Below, piece after piece: positions 41,891 through 48,541 of a stretch of DNA of 64,000 nucleotides. Within the stretch, counting starts at the first letter, position 1. Each line of letters starts with the position of its first letter. The position numbers and the translations under genes were made by a program. Origin of the DNA: a virus; the IMG/VR virus record IMGVR_UViG_3300045996_004119, positions 62,001-126,000 of that record; one strand, written 5' to 3'. Under the pieces are notes generated by a model. That model made no database searches. It was not told where the DNA came from and saw only the letters and a program-made list of their open reading frames with translations.

Positions 41891-42453
41891 CCACCTTCCG
41901 CCTCTCCGCTCACCGGCGCCTCGTTGCCGACCCTCGCCGCGGGCGCCTGCTGCTCCAGCTCGCCTACGTGGCGACCGCGGACGCCGACGCGCTGTGGGAC
42001 GCGCACGCATGGCCGCCGGTGCTGTGGACCGAGCTCTCGGACGAGCAGCGCGCCGAGATCGAGGGGTTGCGTGCGCTGGGAGATGAACTCGCCGCGGAGG
42101 CTGCCCGGCTCGGGGTGCGCGGCGGGACGGACGAGGCCTTCCGCGATGTGCTCGCCTGGGCCGCGCCGCGCATCGAGGCCGCCGTGGAGCGCGAGCACCT
42201 GGTCTGGGAAGTGGCGCGAGCGCTGGAGGAGGGGGCGGTCCTCGAGGCGGGCGACGTCGAGGCGGCGCAGATCGGCAGCGCGCGGTCTGGGGCGCCGCTC
42301 TTCGCGGCGTACCGGGACGGCGAGCCGCTCACCAGCGTGCTCAGCGCGGATGCTGCCGCGGCGGCGTTCTGCGGCGAGCGCGGGGCAGGGGAGGAGGCCG
42401 CGCGGGCGGCCCTGGAGGCGTGGGAGCAGAAGGAGGAGGAGCGAGCGGCATGA
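41887..42453 (+). CDS. Hypothetical protein coupled to the DUF262 gene
   Basis: 188 residues from a GTG overlapping the DUF262 stop (GTGA). An early beta region (FRLSAHRRLVADPRRGRLLL) then Ala/Glu-rich helices. No nuclease motif visible. Coupling makes it a candidate partner. Confidence 0.55.
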   Translation: MTTFRLSAHRRLVADPRRGRLLLQLAYVATADADALWDAHAWPPVLWTELSDEQRAEIEGLRALGDELAAEAARLGVRGGTDEAFRDVLAWAAPRIEAAVEREHLVWEVARALEEGAVLEAGDVEAAQIGSARSGAPLFAAYRDGEPLTSVLSADAAAAAFCGERGAGEEAARAALEAWEQKEEERAA

Positions 42454-42767
42454 GCGAATTCAAGGTCGGCGACCGGGCGACGTTCGAGCTGGACGGCAAC
42501 GTGCGCACCGTCTTCACGGTGGAGGAGATCGACGACGGGCGCCTCTATGCGAACGGCCGCGGGCTCATGGTCCGCGCCGCCCGCGCGCGTCCGTGGCGCC
42601 CGGGAGATGACGAGGCCGCGCAGCACTGGCGCGACCGGCGCAACTGCATCGAGTTCAGCCGGTGGGCCGAGCTGTCGCCGGCGGACGCTGCGGCGGTGGC
42701 TGCCATCCTGCGGAAGTACCTGCCCGCGCCGGACGAGGACGACGGCGACGCCCCGGAGCCTCGATGA
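42450..42767 (+). CDS. Small protein with an SH3-like start
   Basis: 105 residues; AGGAGGAG before the ATG. FKVGDRATFELDGNVRTVFT looks like a small beta-barrel (SH3/KOW-like), with a helical acidic tail. No firm family. Confidence 0.55.
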   Translation: MSEFKVGDRATFELDGNVRTVFTVEEIDDGRLYANGRGLMVRAARARPWRPGDDEAAQHWRDRRNCIEFSRWAELSPADAAAVAAILRKYLPAPDEDDGDAPEPR

Positions 42768-43450
42768 CCGCCGCCTACTCCATCGCCTACCTCCAGGACG
42801 GCCGCGACCGCGGCGCGCTCATGTACTGGTACGTGTGGGCCGCCTGGCTCGACGCGCCCGCGGGCAAGCCGTGGACGACGCCGATCGCGACCGGACGCGT
42901 GCTCCAGAGCGGCTACAGCATGGGCATCCAGCACGCCGACGAGCACGCGGAGATCGAGGCCGACGATGCCATCCGCGTGCGGCTCGGCCCTGGCGCGGAG
43001 ACCCGGCGCCTCGACGACAGCTTCGCCAGGGCCGCCTACCGCGAAGCCCAGGGCGCCGCCCCGAACTGGCGGCCGAAGCGGCCGACGAAGCACCGCTACG
43101 CCACCCCGCGCGGGTTCTCGCGGCCGCCGGCGACGTCTGCGCGCACGTTCTTCGAGGCGGTGTGGGCGGCGGACGAGGCGAAGCTCCGCGAGCTCGAGGA
43201 ACTGCTGCAGCGCGCTCGCCGGGCGGGAGTGGGCCACGACTTCGGCTGGATGCGCGGGCAGGCGCCGGCGCCGGCGTCGTCCGCCCTTGCCGCTCTCGGC
43301 CTCTCCCGCGGCGCCACCGAGGCCGACGTGCGCCGGGCGTACCGGAAGCTCGCGCTGCAGACGCACCCGGACCGCGGCGGCTCGGCGGAGGCGTTCAGGC
43401 GGGCCACGGAGGCGAGAGACGCGGCGCTCCGGGCGGTGGGAGGCCGCTGA
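42764..43450 (+). CDS. J-domain (DnaJ-like) phage protein
   Basis: 228 residues; ATGA overlap. The C-terminal ~55 residues are a J domain: ALAALGLSRGATEADVRRAY, then the HPD motif (His201-Pro202-Asp203) and GGSAEAFRRATEARDA. It has no Cys-rich or client-binding region like full DnaJ. The N-terminal ~140 residues are beta-rich and unassigned. It probably recruits host DnaK to a phage client. Confidence 0.8.
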   Translation: MTAAYSIAYLQDGRDRGALMYWYVWAAWLDAPAGKPWTTPIATGRVLQSGYSMGIQHADEHAEIEADDAIRVRLGPGAETRRLDDSFARAAYREAQGAAPNWRPKRPTKHRYATPRGFSRPPATSARTFFEAVWAADEAKLRELEELLQRARRAGVGHDFGWMRGQAPAPASSALAALGLSRGATEADVRRAYRKLALQTHPDRGGSAEAFRRATEARDAALRAVGGR

Positions 43451-43511
43451 AGAATCGACGCGGCCGCGATCGATCCGCCGCTGGACGGCATCTTCCCCAG
43501 CAGGAGGCGTG

Positions 43512-43775
43512 ATGCAGCAGATCGATGGATGGAAGCGCGCGGCCGGGGCGTGGCAGGGGGCTGAGCCGGCCGCCGCCGAGGTGGCGGGCTGGGAGCGGTG
43601 GACCGGCGACGCCCGGGTGGAGCTCCGGCGGAGCGGCTCGCGGTGGGCGGTGGCCCGGGACGGCGAGGTCGTGCTGTTCGGCGAGCTGCCGGCTGGCGGA
43701 GAGATGCGGCATGCCGGGCTGCTGGCGCTCGGCGTGGCGTGTGGGGACGAGGACGTGACGAGGAGGGATCGATGA
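43512..43775 (+). CDS. Small hypothetical protein
   Basis: 87 residues, AGGAGG before the ATG. Trp-rich strands (WERWTGDARVELRRSGSRWA) and a LLALGVACGDED end. No family recognised. Confidence 0.55.
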   Translation: MQQIDGWKRAAGAWQGAEPAAAEVAGWERWTGDARVELRRSGSRWAVARDGEVVLFGELPAGGEMRHAGLLALGVACGDEDVTRRDR

Positions 43776-44146
43776 GGCTGAAAACCTGGCACTTCGAACA
43801 CGCGGTGGTGGTCTCGGTGCTCGCCGCGGTGTGGTGGGCGACTGGACACGAGCTCCGGGAGGCAGCCGGATCGCTCGCCGTCTATCTCTCCTTCGGGCAC
43901 GCCTCGGTGAGCGAGCGCCTGCGAGAGCGCGAGGCGGCGCGGCCGGTGCCGTCGGTGGAGTGCCACCGCAAGGCGACGCTCTACTTCGTCGGCAAGGAGA
44001 TCGTCTGGGCCTGCTACTTCGTCTGGTCGGGCACCTACGCGGCCCTCGTCGGCTGCGCGGTGTTCGCGGCGTACCCGCTGTGGAGGCGATGGTGGCGGCG
44101 CGTCCACCCGATGACGTCGGCCGCCGCACCGGTCCTTGACAGCTGA
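43772..44146 (+). CDS. Small multi-span membrane protein
   Basis: 124 residues; GAGGAGGGATCG before the ATG. Three hydrophobic segments (VVVSVLAAVWWATGHELREA; TLYFVGKEIVWACYFVWSG; AALVGCAVFAAYPLW) with a Trp/Arg-rich junction. Such proteins are frequent in phages of varied hosts. Function unknown. The next promoter overlaps its 3' end. Confidence 0.6.
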   Translation: MRLKTWHFEHAVVVSVLAAVWWATGHELREAAGSLAVYLSFGHASVSERLREREAARPVPSVECHRKATLYFVGKEIVWACYFVWSGTYAALVGCAVFAAYPLWRRWWRRVHPMTSAAAPVLDS

Positions 44147-44175
44147 TAGCGCAAACGCTATCGATAGACCATTGG
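44136..44175 (+). promoter_or_regulatory. Promoter with two operator types
   Basis: TTGACA (44136-44141), 17-nt spacer, TATCGA (44159-44164). The spacer and -10 carry a perfect inverted repeat, GATAGCG-CAAA-CGCTATC (44145-44162). Directly after comes a TAGACCATTGG half-site (44165-44175) like the 35.9-39.5 kb operators. It would drive 44201 and the XRE gene. Confidence 0.6.
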
Positions 44176-44200
44176 CGCGCAGCGCTGGGAGGGAGCAAGC

Positions 44201-44449
44201 ATGTCGAATATCATCGACGCGATTCGGGCAGAGCTCGACCGGCTGGACGCAGGCGGCGACGACGGCATCGAGGTGGAGGCGCATCCGGCCGGCGTTCGCT
44301 TCTACGATACCCAGGAAAGCGCCGTGTACGACGCGGCAGAGGCGCTCGCGGCACTGCGCGCGGTCGGACCGGACGACATCAACCCCGACGATGGTGGCGG
44401 CTTCGGGGCCGCGTGGAATGCGCTCGCGCACCTCCAGGAGGTGCCTTGA
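44201..44449 (+). CDS. Small acidic protein before the XRE regulator
   Basis: 82 residues with GGAGGGAGC before the ATG. AIRAELDRLDAGGDDGIEVE then an alpha helix and an acidic turn. No family recognised; the stop overlaps the start of the regulator gene. Confidence 0.6.
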   Translation: MSNIIDAIRAELDRLDAGGDDGIEVEAHPAGVRFYDTQESAVYDAAEALAALRAVGPDDINPDDGGGFGAAWNALAHLQEVP

Positions 44450-44961
44450 CGCAGCAGCTTGACTCCGCAACCCTCGCCGCCGAGCTGCGCCGGGAGATCG
44501 CCGCCGCCCTCGCCTCTGCGGGGCTCTCGCAGCGCGACCTTTCCGAGTCGACCGGGATCGCCCAGAGCGGCATCAGCCGGGCGCTCACGGGCACGGCCGA
44601 CCCTCAGCTCTCCACGTTGGTGCGCCTGCTCGCGGCGGTAGGCTGCCGGCTGCGGGTGGAGCTGGTCGACACGCCCAACGACGTAGAGATCGCCACAGGG
44701 ACGAACTACCGAACACGTTTCAGCGACAAGAGGGAGCAAATGCCTACAACCAAGTTCAACGTATCTAGAAACGAAGTCTGCGTGCTGCATAGCAGCGACT
44801 GGGCTGGCGACGTGGAAATTGTCTGGAGCGACAGCGGGACAGAGCGTCGCGTCAAAATGCCGGGCAACATGCTGCTCAGCATCTCCTCGGCTATCTTCCA
44901 GGCGAAGCTCGCTCAGAGGGCGAAGGCGTTCGTGGATCGCCTGACGTTCAGGCGCTCTTGA
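44446..44961 (+). CDS. XRE (Cro/CI-type) transcription regulator with C-terminal extension
   Basis: 171 residues from a TTG overlapping the previous stop (TTGA). LSQRDLSESTGIAQSGISRA (about 28-47) and LTGTADPQLSTLVRLLAAVG are a clear Cro/CI-type helix-turn-helix. The C-terminal half has lower GC and a possible own start (ATG at 44740 with AGGGAG), so it may be two fused or overlapping genes. Placed behind the dual-operator promoter, it is a candidate for the protein that reads one of these operators. Confidence 0.75.
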   Translation: MTQQLDSATLAAELRREIAAALASAGLSQRDLSESTGIAQSGISRALTGTADPQLSTLVRLLAAVGCRLRVELVDTPNDVEIATGTNYRTRFSDKREQMPTTKFNVSRNEVCVLHSSDWAGDVEIVWSDSGTERRVKMPGNMLLSISSAIFQAKLAQRAKAFVDRLTFRRS

Positions 44962-45293
44962 CTCCACATCAGACGCTGTCACGCTATCTGCGTCCGTCGC
45001 CATGTTGCGACGCCGTCCGTCGGGTGAGAGCTCGGCGGAGGGGCTAGCCCTGATGGGCTGAGGTCCGGGACCACCGGCGCAAGCCGACCCCGGAGCCCCA
45101 TGGAAGCGGATTCCAAATCCGTGCCCTCCCGGGGCGGTGGGTGCCGGCGCGCTGGAAGCCGGCCGTGTCAGGACGTCACGCGGGCGATTGGAAGGCCCGT
45201 ACGCCTCAGGCGGTGACCACACCGGGCGCGAGGCGCTGAAGGGCTCGACGGTCGACCGCCGGGCCCTTCGTCTTTGCGTAGGGTGGAGGCGAG
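44962..45293 (+). ncRNA. 332-nt non-coding stretch with stacked hairpins, structured RNA candidate
   Basis: No gene fits. Between 45075 and 45195 the + strand can form consecutive hairpins: CGGC-GCAA-GCCG (GNRA loop, 45075-45086); CCCCGG/CCGGGG (45088-45093, 45129-45134) enclosing CGGAT-TCCAA-ATCCG (45107-45121); GCCGGC/GCCGGC (45143-45148, 45158-45163); and a GGGC/GCCC stem near 45182-45198. The enclosed arm looks like a tRNA anticodon arm with CCA, but D- and T-arms are missing. A phage regulatory RNA, a degenerate tRNA-like element or an RNA leader for the gene at 45294 are options. Confidence 0.4.
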
Positions 45294-45608
45294 ATGCTGA
45301 AGGCGTTGAACGTCGGGATGATGCTGGCCGCGCACCCCGTCATGGCCGCCGCTGCGGAGCGCGCGCGGGAGCGGGAGGAGACCATCTGCCGGCTCACAGT
45401 TCTCGTGGGCGACCGCGCCGAGGCGCAGCGCGCCGAGGCGCAGCGCGCCGTGGAGCTGGCGGAACGGGTCGGCCTCGGCGCGAGCGCCGTCTACAACATC
45501 GCCGCGCGCGGGGAGCCGCTGCCGAAGACCGAGGAGGAGCTCCTGGCCACCAGCGAGGCGGGGCAGAGGCGGGTCGAGGACCTCGCCAGGATCCTGGGGG
45601 TCCGGTGA
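45294..45608 (+). CDS. Small helical protein
   Basis: 104 residues, GGAGGCGAG before the ATG. Charged helices with a duplicated AEAQR unit (AEAQRAEAQRAVELAERVGL). No family recognised. Confidence 0.6.
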   Translation: MLKALNVGMMLAAHPVMAAAAERAREREETICRLTVLVGDRAEAQRAEAQRAVELAERVGLGASAVYNIAARGEPLPKTEEELLATSEAGQRRVEDLARILGVR

Positions 45609-45814
45609 GCCTGAGCGCGACGGAGCTCTGCATCGTCGTCGCGACCCTCGTCGGCTTGGCCAAGCCGGCGCTCGCGCTGATTGGCCTGCTCGGGGGACGG
45701 ATGGAGCGGCCACCCGTTGAGCCACTCTTCATGGAGCGCCTGTCGCGCTCGGATCCGCCCGCGCTCCCCGAGCACGTCGGCGGATACCGGACGAGCCCAT
45801 CGGAGCCGCGCTGA
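45605..45814 (+). CDS. Small membrane-type protein
   Basis: 69 residues from a GTG overlapping the previous stop. One hydrophobic segment (ELCIVVATLVGLAKPALALI) and a Pro/Arg tail. The stop overlaps the HD-domain ATG by 1 nt. Confidence 0.55.
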   Translation: MSLSATELCIVVATLVGLAKPALALIGLLGGRMERPPVEPLFMERLSRSDPPALPEHVGGYRTSPSEPR

Positions 45815-46371
45815 TGTTCTGGAACCACCACCCCGTCCTCCGCTTCGGCCCGCTCGACATCGACACGGGCGCCATCCCCGAGCTCCGGGCCCTCGCTGGC
45901 GTCCCGCAGCCGGCGAGGCATCACCCGGAGGTGGACTCCTGGACGCACGTGCTCATGGCCGTCGACCAGGCGCGCATCCTGACGGACGAGCCGGCGGTGC
46001 GGTTCGCCGTCCTGCTCCACGACCTGGGGAAGGGGACGACGCCGGCCGAGGTCCTGCCGCAGCACATCGACCACGAGGAGCGCGGCGTTCCGCTGGTGCA
46101 CGCCGTCTGCGATCGCCTCGACGTGCCGCCGGCTTGGCGCGAGCTCGCCGCCTTGGTCTGCGAGCACCACACGCGCTGCCACCGGGCGACGGAGATGAGC
46201 CCGGCCGGGAAGCGGAGGCTACTGCGTCGGGTCGGCGCCGCCGAGGAGCCCGAACGGCTGGAGCTGTTCCTGCTGGCCTGCGAGGCTGACGCCCGCGGTC
46301 GGCTCGGCCTGGAGCGCCGGGAGTACCCGCAGCGGTGCCTCGTGCTGGAGGCGGCGCGCCGTAGCCCATGA
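45814..46371 (+). CDS. Stand-alone HD-domain phosphohydrolase related to the HD domain of CCA-adding enzymes
   Basis: 185 residues. HHPEVDSWTHVLMAVDQARI (His45), the metal pair in VRFAVLLHDLGKGTTP (His69-Asp70), LPQHIDHEERGVPLVHAVCD and ELAALVCEHHTRCHRATEM follow in order. These are the same blocks, in the same order, as the C-terminal HD domain of bacterial tRNA nucleotidyltransferases such as E. coli Cca, which hydrolyses 2',3'-cyclic phosphates. The nucleotidyltransferase part is absent. A role in tRNA or RNA end processing, or against tRNA-cutting host defences, is an inference. Confidence 0.85.
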   Translation: MFWNHHPVLRFGPLDIDTGAIPELRALAGVPQPARHHPEVDSWTHVLMAVDQARILTDEPAVRFAVLLHDLGKGTTPAEVLPQHIDHEERGVPLVHAVCDRLDVPPAWRELAALVCEHHTRCHRATEMSPAGKRRLLRRVGAAEEPERLELFLLACEADARGRLGLERREYPQRCLVLEAARRSP

Positions 46372-46574
46372 TCCGCCTCCGCCGCGACACCCTCTTCCGC
46401 GCCGACGTCACCGCCCTGGAGCGCCTGGCCCGCTGGCTGGGCCTGCCGGAGCCACGGCGCTGGCGCACGGAGCGCGAGCGCAAGGCGAAGCTCGTCGAGG
46501 CGATCGAGCGCCACGAAAAGCGGCTCCAGCGTGAGCACGGCGGGGGCACTGGGCCGCGCCGACGGATCGGGTAG
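46368..46574 (+). CDS. Small basic protein
   Basis: 68 residues; ATGA overlap with the HD gene. Very rich in Arg/Lys/Glu and helical (ERERKAKLVEAIERHEKRLQ). May bind nucleic acid. Confidence 0.55.
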   Translation: MIRLRRDTLFRADVTALERLARWLGLPEPRRWRTERERKAKLVEAIERHEKRLQREHGGGTGPRRRIG

Positions 46575-46624
46575 CGCACGATTCCGACGGCAACCTACCG
46601 CGCTCGCTCGCCGACCTCACGGGC

Positions 46625-47005
46625 ATGCACAACCGTCCGCGTCGTAAGGCGCAGGCCGCCCCCGTCATCACCGCTCTCCAGGACATCCACGCCGCCACGC
46701 ACCTCCTCGCCGAGGTGCGCGCCCATCTCGGCCAGGCCCGAGCGGCGCCGAACGCCCGGCGGCGGGCCTACGCGATGCAGATGGCGTGGATCTACCTGGC
46801 CGAGGCCGAGAAGAGGATCGCCGCCATCGCCGCGCCAGGGCTGCGCCGACGCGTCGCGGAGCTCCAGCGGGAGCTGGACCGGCTGGGGCTCGAGGTGACC
46901 GTCGCGGCGGTGGAGCTGAGCCGGCGGGAGCGAGGCGGGGAGGTTGTCAGCCTCGCTGCGGCGCGGGCGCGGAGGGCGGGGAGACCCGGGCGGCGGCCGC
47001 GCTGA
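46625..47005 (+). CDS. Small helical protein with a VVSLAAARARR tail
   Basis: 126 residues. Helical with ALQDIHAATHLLAEVRAHLG, a long coiled part (RVAELQRELDRLGLEVTVAA) and an Arg-rich end. The tail resembles the decayed sequence before 21932. No family recognised. Confidence 0.6.
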   Translation: MHNRPRRKAQAAPVITALQDIHAATHLLAEVRAHLGQARAAPNARRRAYAMQMAWIYLAEAEKRIAAIAAPGLRRRVAELQRELDRLGLEVTVAAVELSRRERGGEVVSLAAARARRAGRPGRRPR

Positions 47006-47262
47006 TCCTGGCCCGCGTCAGCGCGCTCCCACGCAACCGGCGCCGGGCCCGCGTCGACATCCTCGGCATGGACGACCTGGACCTTGCTGACCTCGACGAC
47101 CTCGCCGCCATCGCAGAAGCCGCTCTCGACGAGCCCGTGGAGACGCTCGCCGTGGCGCATCCCGTCGCGCCGGAACTGCGGCTCGAGGTGACCTTCGACG
47201 GCGGCGGCCTCGTCGCGGCGACGTGGCGCCTCGGCGGCTGGTGGCGCGTGGCGGAGGGCTAG
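47002..47262 (+). CDS. Small acidic protein, start codon uncertain (CTG or internal ATG)
   Basis: The open frame continues upstream without an ATG/GTG until it overlaps the previous stop as CTGA (CTG at 47002), giving 86 residues; the first ATG (47068) gives 64 but lacks a ribosome site. Sequence: basic start (ARVSALPRNRRRARVDILGM), Asp/Leu-rich middle, WRLGGWWRVAEG end. The CTGA overlap copies the ATGA/GTGA/TTGA style of its neighbours. Confidence 0.5.
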   Translation: MILARVSALPRNRRRARVDILGMDDLDLADLDDLAAIAEAALDEPVETLAVAHPVAPELRLEVTFDGGGLVAATWRLGGWWRVAEG

Positions 47263-47321
47263 CCCAGGCGGCATGGCAATTCTGCCGCAAGTCCAAGCAC
47301 TTACAGTGACCGGCCGTCGCC

Positions 47322-47371
47322 GCGTTAACACATAATTTGCACGTGTCAACTGCAAATCGACACGAAGTGTT
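47322..47371. promoter_or_regulatory. AT-rich nested inverted repeat (operator or origin-like)
   Basis: ATTTGCA/TGCAAAT (47332-47338 and about 9 nt later) sits inside an outer TAACAC ... GTGTTA repeat. It is the most AT-rich patch of this region. A CATAAT box overlaps it (+ strand) and a TTGACA lies on the reverse strand, but neither has a well-spaced partner. Confidence 0.4.
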
Positions 47372-47421
47372 AGCTAGATCGCTTGCACGCTGACGCTGCC
47401 GGGTCACGCTCACCAAAGTAG

Positions 47422-47456
47422 CGCGCCCTGAGAGGCTGGCGGTCTCTCAGGGCGCG
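47422..47456 (+). other. Perfect 13-bp stem hairpin
   Basis: CGCGCCCTGAGAG / CTCTCAGGGCGCG with a 9-nt loop GCTGGCGGT. No T-run follows, so it is not a standard terminator. It lies in the 283-nt gap between 47262 and 47546, ~90 nt before the next gene, and would be an extremely stable RNA structure. Confidence 0.75.
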
Positions 47457-47545
47457 GAGGACGACCCGTGCTTGCAGGTCATCCTCTGGATGGCTGAGAA
47501 GCCCTTCCGCGAGGAAGGTTACTCCACCCACTGCGCGCCGCAAGC

Positions 47546-48016
47546 GTGACGACTGCGCCTCGCGCGAGGCGCAGCTACGCGGAGTATTGCACCTTGCACG
47601 ACAGCGCCGATTCATCAGCTCCCACCATCGAAGACCTGCGACGCGAGATCACAGCTGCCATTAGGCACAAGGGAAGGAACCCTCAGCGCTCCGATGAGGA
47701 GGCAAGGCTGCCATTCTGGTCCTGCGATCCCGCAAGCGGGGGCGACGGCGTTAGGTGGGCAAAGCTGACGGCCCAGACCATCTCGGTCGGAGCCCGGGAC
47801 ATCCCGGTTTGGGTTTACGAAGGGTCGGTGAATGTGTCTGCACTGGACAGTGACGAACGCATGAGCGCCTCGACCCTGCGCGGCTTCGTCGAGCAAAGCC
47901 TCGGCCCGCAATGCCGGAAGGTGCACCTCGTCTCGCGCGAAGGCGACATCGCTAGGATCGTCGCCAAGTTCCGCTTCGTTGCCGACGAGCACCAACAGCA
48001 CCGCGCGAAAATCTGA
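47546..48016 (+). CDS. Hypothetical protein of lower GC
   Basis: 156 residues from a GTG. TIEDLRREITAAIRHKGRNP helix, a central VWVYEGSVNVSALDSDERMS strand region, and SREGDIARIVAKFRFVADEH. No family recognised. Base composition is less GC-rich than its neighbours, suggesting recent gain. Confidence 0.55.
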   Translation: MTTAPRARRSYAEYCTLHDSADSSAPTIEDLRREITAAIRHKGRNPQRSDEEARLPFWSCDPASGGDGVRWAKLTAQTISVGARDIPVWVYEGSVNVSALDSDERMSASTLRGFVEQSLGPQCRKVHLVSREGDIARIVAKFRFVADEHQQHRAKI

Positions 48017-48224
48017 AGCCGCCGCCCGCTGTGGACGACGACCTCGGTACTCCTTCTGCGCGTGGTGGGCGGCAGAGATGGGGGAGGCCTAGGAGCTCCA
48101 TCGTTGCCGCGCCAGCAAAATTCACCGCGACATCGCCGCGGGTTCGATGGCATGCTCTGCCCAGGTCAACGAACTCCGTGCCCGCGCTGTTGCGGGGCGG
48201 GATTCGTGCGCCTGAAAGCAGAAA

Positions 48225-48260
48225 CCCGGTCCCCACCTCCGGTAAGAGTCTGGGACCGGG
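48225..48260 (+). other. Hairpin before the small membrane protein gene
   Basis: Perfect 9-bp arms CCCGGTCCC / GGGACCGGG with an 18-nt loop, ending 3 nt before the AGGAG of the next gene. Could control its expression. The rest of 48017-48276 shows no gene. Confidence 0.5.
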
Positions 48261-48276
48261 CTCAGGAGAGTCGCCC

Positions 48277-48492
48277 GTGAAGAATCACGAACGAATTCCG
48301 AGACCAGTTGTAACTGGTTACAACCGCCTGGGCAATGAGAACCGCGTCCATGATGGACACGGCGTCCATGACGCGCATGGACGGCAGGGTTCCTTCGAAC
48401 TGAAGCTCACCGGGCCAGCCGTCACATTCATCGCCGGCGCCATCGTGGTGTTCATGGGCCTGGTCGCCGCGCGTCTGGCCGGCGGAGGGTAG
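48277..48492 (+). CDS. Small membrane protein with His/Asp repeats
   Basis: 71 residues from GTG 48277, AGGAGAG 8 nt upstream. A HDGHGVHDAHG segment, then one membrane span (AVTFIAGAIVVFMGLVAARL). Its coding part contains several perfect palindromes (next entry). Function unknown. Confidence 0.6.
   Translation: MKNHERIPRPVVTGYNRLGNENRVHDGHGVHDAHGRQGSFELKLTGPAVTFIAGAIVVFMGLVAARLAGGG
48304..48382. repeat. Cluster of perfect short palindromes inside a coding region
   Basis: CCAGTT-GT-AACTGG (48304-48317) overlaps GTTGTAAC-TG-GTTACAAC (48307-48324); then GTCCAT-G-ATGGAC (48346-48358) and GTCCATG-ACGCG-CATGGAC (48364-48382). The spacing looks like protein-binding sites or a recombination or origin element laid over the start of the small membrane protein gene. 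Confidence 0.55.
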
Positions 48493-48541
48493 CCGAGCGC
48501 GAGCCGGAGGCGTCGGCGCACTGGCGCCTCCGGCTTGCTGC

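Noticed and set aside
44740-44961. Separate gene starting at the internal ATG of the XRE gene
   Set aside because: Possible (AGGGAG upstream, lower GC), but the frame is continuous with the HTH part, so it was kept as one gene with a note.
45095-45130. Possible tRNA-Trp (anticodon-arm-like CGGAT-TCCAA-ATCCG with CCA)
   Set aside because: No acceptor stem, no D-arm and no GTTCGA-like T-arm can be built around it. Kept only as part of a structured RNA candidate.
47422-47456. 13-bp stem as a rho-independent terminator
   Set aside because: Followed by GAGGACGACC rather than T residues.
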